A stretch of 64,000 nt of DNA from Novosphingobium album (ex Hu et al. 2023) (lineage in GTDB: Bacteria > Pseudomonadota > Alphaproteobacteria > Sphingomonadales > Sphingomonadaceae): contig NZ_JALHLE010000009.1 of the NCBI RefSeq assembly GCF_022832385.1, forward strand, positions 1-64,000. The letters are read 5' to 3'. This document shows positions 61,604-64,000 of this stretch, piece by piece (positions within the stretch are counted from its first letter, which is position 1; each line of letters opens with the position of its first letter). Both the position numbers and the translations under genes were made by a program. The notes under the pieces were generated by a model, which was given only the letters and a program-made list of their open reading frames with translations, was not told where the DNA came from and ran no database searches.

Positions 61604-62226
61604 CAGGCATCCCTTTGCCCACCGAGCTCCGCTCCCGGAAAATATCGCAGTTCCTGCGGGTCGGATTGCGCGATCAGGGCCATGAAGCTCGGCGAGAACA
61701 ACGCCCGGCAAATATGATCCTCATGGTTAAGAATCCCTGCCTCTCTCATGAACCTAAACAGGATTTGACGCAGTTTTTCTCGGGTCGAAGTACTGATTGC
61801 CTCGAGCTCAGGCTCCCATTCAGCCTTTGCTGCATAGAAAACATTGAAGTCGTCGTAGGTGATATGGGTGCGGAAACTCAGAAAGCGCTCTGACAGGAGC
61901 TCGACCGCGAACTCGCCGATGAACCGATAACCCCGGCATAGGGCCAGCCAGAGAACCGCAAGCTGATCCGCGTAATCGCCATGACAAAGCAAATCGATCT
62001 CATCCACCTTGAGCACTTCGAGGCGATTGGCGATCTCCCGGACCGAGCGGGTCACCGAAGATTGCTTACGGAACGGGATGGCCCCCTGTTCGCCCGCAGC
62101 CTTCTTGACCGCAGTCCAGTCTCCCAGCTCCTGATAAAGGCGTGCGATCGCAACGCTCTCGTTCAGGAACAGGCCGCCGGTGCTAAAGGACATCCGATAT
62201 TTCGGGGTCTTCGACTTCAGAATCAT
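61603..62226 (-). CDS. brxA: BREX protein BrxA (DUF1819)
   Basis: 207 residues. YRMSFSTGGLFLNESVAIARLY, then RKQSSVTRSVREIANRLEVL, LLCHGDYADQLAVLWLALCRGYRFIGEFAVELL and RFLSFRTHITYDDFNVFYAAKAEW are the DUF1819 pattern. BrxA is a small DNA-binding protein in E. coli. The start is taken as the ATG opening MILKSKTPKY, giving the usual length; it has no strong ribosome site. First gene of the operon; an IS21-like end begins about 180 bp upstream. Confidence 0.9.
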   Translation of the reverse strand: MILKSKTPKYRMSFSTGGLFLNESVAIARLYQELGDWTAVKKAAGEQGAIPFRKQSSVTRSVREIANRLEVLKVDEIDLLCHGDYADQLAVLWLALCRGYRFIGEFAVELLSERFLSFRTHITYDDFNVFYAAKAEWEPELEAISTSTREKLRQILFRFMREAGILNHEDHICRALFSPSFMALIAQSDPQELRYFPGAELGGQRDA

Positions 62227-62405
62227 GAGTTGGCGCCATTTCCATTCTCGTTCACAATTAGCCCCGACCCACGGATCGATTTTGGATCCATCCAGAAAGT
62301 TGACTCTCAAATCGCCTAACTGGGAATAGCGCCCGCAGCAATCAGCTTGTAGCCGCCATGGCTGGCGCATGGTCAAATGGGAAGATCAGAGGCAAAGGGT
62401 GATGG

Positions 62406-63092
62406 TGTCAATCGGCGCGGAACCGGGGGCCGGGATCGGCGTCCAATCGGTGGCCGTGCATATTACCCATGTTGATGCCGTGGGACCATTTCCGAATAGT
62501 CAACTTAAATCGACAACGTAGCGTCAACTACCGAGGCTTGCCTGAACATATCAATGAGGTTGATACTGTCCAACACGACCGGACATCCTAACAGGTTCCT
62601 CGGACAATCAGGCAATCATTCAAATAGCGGCATTACACTTTAACGAACATTATGAGAAATGTGAAAAATTTACCCATCTAATCATACGAAGCGCTGGGAT
62701 AAAGCGACAAAATGTCCCTCTCCTGATCAGCAAGCTCCAGGAAAAGTGATTGGTGATCATCATCATCACCATTCTCACCTTCCGCGAATTTGATCTGTCC
62801 GCTTCTCGATCGCATCAACGCGCCACCGCGACATCATCGAGACGGGCAATGACAGCTGGGGGTTCAAAAACTGGAACTGAACCAAAAACCCCTTCCCCCG
62901 GACCCCCATCCCCGGCGGTTAACCCGGTGGGTCAACAGGGACCTCCCACGGACGCCGCCGCCAGCACACCTGACGGTGCGCGTCGTCGTCCGTGGGCCCC
63001 TCCTATCGACTACCGGGATAACCGCCTGACTACCGAAAGGTGGGGTCAATATTGGGCGCCGATAGGGGGTCAGTTTTGCGCGCCGGTTGACA
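62406..63092. mobile_element. IS21-family-like ends enclosing a segment without transposase
   Basis: TGTCAATCGGCGCGG at 62406-62420 and GCGCGCCGGTTGACA at 63078-63092 are inverted repeats (13 of 15). Each end has internal tandem units: left, two 24-bp units starting ATCGGCG; right, GGGGTCAATATTGGGCGCC (63042) and GGGGTCAGTTTTGCGCGCC (63066). Multiple terminal repeats with TGTCAA ends and GGGGTCAA units are typical of IS21. No istA or istB is between them. It may be a deletion derivative, a non-autonomous relative, or two unrelated remnants. The right end is the more convincing. Confidence 0.6.
62454..63041. other. inner segment between the IS21-like ends, no gene recognised
   Basis: About 590 bp. 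The first part (62500-62760) is AT-richer than the rest; the second is GC-rich and Pro/Arg-biased in translation. A plus-strand open frame at 62750-63139 has low-complexity content and no family resemblance, so I do not call it. There is no convincing istB remnant. Confidence 0.5.
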
Positions 63093-63300
63093 ACACGGAG
63101 TTGGTTAGGTTGGGCAGTGGGACGATGCAAAGCGGATAACTAATCCTATTGCGATCCTAACCTAACATGACCTGATAAACACCACCCATGGTGGTAGCTA
63201 TATGCGTAGTGGATCGCAACACGAACGAAATTGGCTATTTTCCGCCATTGTCACCGACTGTTGTATTGATTTTCAATACACCTTCGAACATCAAATGTAG
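63093..63300. other. short non-coding stretch with small inverted repeats
   Basis: GTTAGGTT (63104-63111) is repeated inverted as AACCTAAC (63159-63166), and TGTATTGA (63262-63269) pairs with TCAATACA (63273-63280) just after the stop of the next minus-strand gene. The second could be its terminator, though no T-tract follows. Confidence 0.4.
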
Positions 63301-63828
63301 CTAATCTTCGTCAATCGTACTGGAATCCAATACCGGCAATTGACCGCTCGACCGGGCTTTCCGATGAGCTTTCAATGCTGATTGACCGCGCTCCATGCGT
63401 TTGCGAGGTTGCGTTTTGGGCTCAGGTTCACACTCAAGAAATTCCCACGATGGGGCTTTGCGGCCAGGACCGGCCAACCATGTAAGACGCCAGCAACGCG
63501 CCCTCGAGCTTTCTTTGGCCTTTACTTGGAAAAAGGCATCCTCAGTCATCTGGATGAAGCCCAGCTCTTGAAGCGTGGCGAATGACCGCCGGGCAGCATT
63601 TACGTCGGCCACCCCCATCCGCGCGGCACCGTCACGAACACTGAGGTAGAGGCTACCGTTATTCTGGCCGTTGTAGAGCATGACCAATTCGACAAGAAGG
63701 GCCCGATCGTTCGGACTCAACGCACGGTACGCGTTGCTATTGAGGATCCTGTAGTCCAACCGGACGAAACGACTAGTGTCGTTTCGTCCGGTCACATTCG
63801 GTTTTTTCGGCCTTTGGCGCTTAGCCAT
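63301..63828 (-). CDS. helix-turn-helix protein of plasmid/mobile-element type
   Basis: 175 residues. RFVRLDYRILNSNAYRALSPNDRALLVELVMLYNGQNNG is a pattern seen in plasmid and ICE proteins of sphingomonads, followed by a winged-helix-like LSVRDGAARMGVADVNAARRSFATLQELGFIQM. The C-terminal 70 residues are basic and probably disordered. Function is unknown; it could be a replication or transfer-control protein. Start at the ATG opening MAKRQRPKK, which overlaps the tail of the preceding small ORF by 8 nt. Confidence 0.7.
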   Translation of the reverse strand: MAKRQRPKKPNVTGRNDTSRFVRLDYRILNSNAYRALSPNDRALLVELVMLYNGQNNGSLYLSVRDGAARMGVADVNAARRSFATLQELGFIQMTEDAFFQVKAKESSRARCWRLTWLAGPGRKAPSWEFLECEPEPKTQPRKRMERGQSALKAHRKARSSGQLPVLDSSTIDED

Positions 63829-63910
63829 TATTGAGTGCCCGGTGCTTCCCAATAAGGAAACGACACGTCATTGCGCGGTCAACGAGGTGATCGAAATAGA
63901 GCTTAGCCAT
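63821..63910 (-). CDS. possible 29-residue coupled small protein
   Basis: An ATG at 63910 opens MAKLYFDHLVDRAMTCRFLI and nine more residues to a TAA at 63821. A strong GGAGG lies 6 nt before the ATG, and both ends overlap neighbouring genes by 8 nt in the same sequence context (ATGGCTAA). That suggests translational coupling. No relative is known to me; it could be a real small protein or only a coupling leader. Confidence 0.4.
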   Translation of the reverse strand: MAKLYFDHLVDRAMTCRFLIGKHRALNNG

Positions 63911-64000
63911 CGCGATCCTCCATGAAGGCAATGGAGGCCAAGATGCTCGCAACAGCAGGACGGACGAGGTAGCGGCAAATCAAAGTTTGCTTCTGAAGTT
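63903..64000 (-). CDS. partial gene running off the window (C-terminus only)
   Basis: The minus strand is open from the window end to a TAA at 63903, coding 31 residues with C-terminus LVRPAVASILASIAFMEDRDG. It overlaps the next small ORF by 8 nt, as expected within an operon. Too little is present to name it. Confidence 0.35.
   Translation of the reverse strand, partial: LQKQTLICRYLVRPAVASILASIAFMEDRDG

Noticed and set aside
62750..63139. Plus-strand open frame of 129 codons
   Set aside because: Low-complexity and Pro/Arg-rich, overlapping an IS21-like end, no motif.

Overview
The window looks like a piece of a sphingomonad (Novosphingobium-like alphaproteobacterial) chromosome. The DNA is GC-rich. 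It carries a class I polyhydroxyalkanoate (PHA) set (phaC, phasin, phaZ), LolA/LptFG envelope genes, a ClpS adaptor, a FecI/FecR-controlled TonB receptor and a dense set of oxidoreductases typical of that group. The assignment rests on gene content and protein character only; no database search was run.

Layout. 0.1-9.6 kb is housekeeping, almost all on the minus strand: ribA, xth, lolA, rpmG, a PPK2-type polyphosphate kinase, uppP, an M13 peptidase and an ABC exporter, with a possible small RNA between xth and lolA. 9.8-14.1 kb reads forward: phaZ, an L,D-transpeptidase-like protein, a TetR regulator, and an xdhC/mocA-like pair for molybdenum hydroxylase maturation. 14.1-22.2 kb is a probable catabolic cluster: an old-yellow-enzyme reductase, a TetR regulator, two TauD/TfdA dioxygenases, a luciferase-like monooxygenase, an SDR dehydrogenase, an ABM-fold protein and an FAH-family hydrolase. 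A 270-bp element with perfect 34-bp terminal inverted repeats lies in it and supplies the stop codons of the two convergent genes beside it. 22.2-39 kb mixes a decayed alcohol dehydrogenase, an orphan [2Fe-2S] subunit, lipB, lptFG, clpS, the phasin and phaC genes, an aminotransferase, an unusual OmpR-type regulator, mobA and tRNA-Cys. 39.1-46.9 kb is one minus-strand cell-surface signalling unit: FecI sigma factor, FecR, STN-type TonB receptor, and a propeller-amidohydrolase fusion.

47.6-62.2 kb is a complete type 1 BREX phage-defence operon (brxA-brxB-brxC-X-Y-pglX-pglZ-brxL, minus strand). Two genes not belonging to the core, X (an SMC/ABC-like ATPase) and Y (a small protein with a PD-(D/E)XK nuclease signature), sit between brxC and pglX. 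They overlap each other and both neighbours by 1-4 nt, so they look like a translationally built-in part of the operon. The middle of pglX, where the DNA-recognition region should lie, is visibly poorer in GC than its ends. Upstream of brxA is a 687-bp segment bounded by IS21-family-like ends with no transposase, then the start of another mobile-looking minus-strand operon that runs off the window.

How the parts connect. phaC, phasin and phaZ make, coat and mobilise PHA granules and seem to share a TGC/GCA-rich operator. The oxidoreductases at 14-22 kb probably funnel one unidentified organic substrate into central metabolism. The FecIR unit would switch on uptake and hydrolysis of a ligand. 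The BREX block with its ATPase-nuclease pair is the main accessory system and the best candidate for something undescribed. All product calls come from reading motifs by eye.
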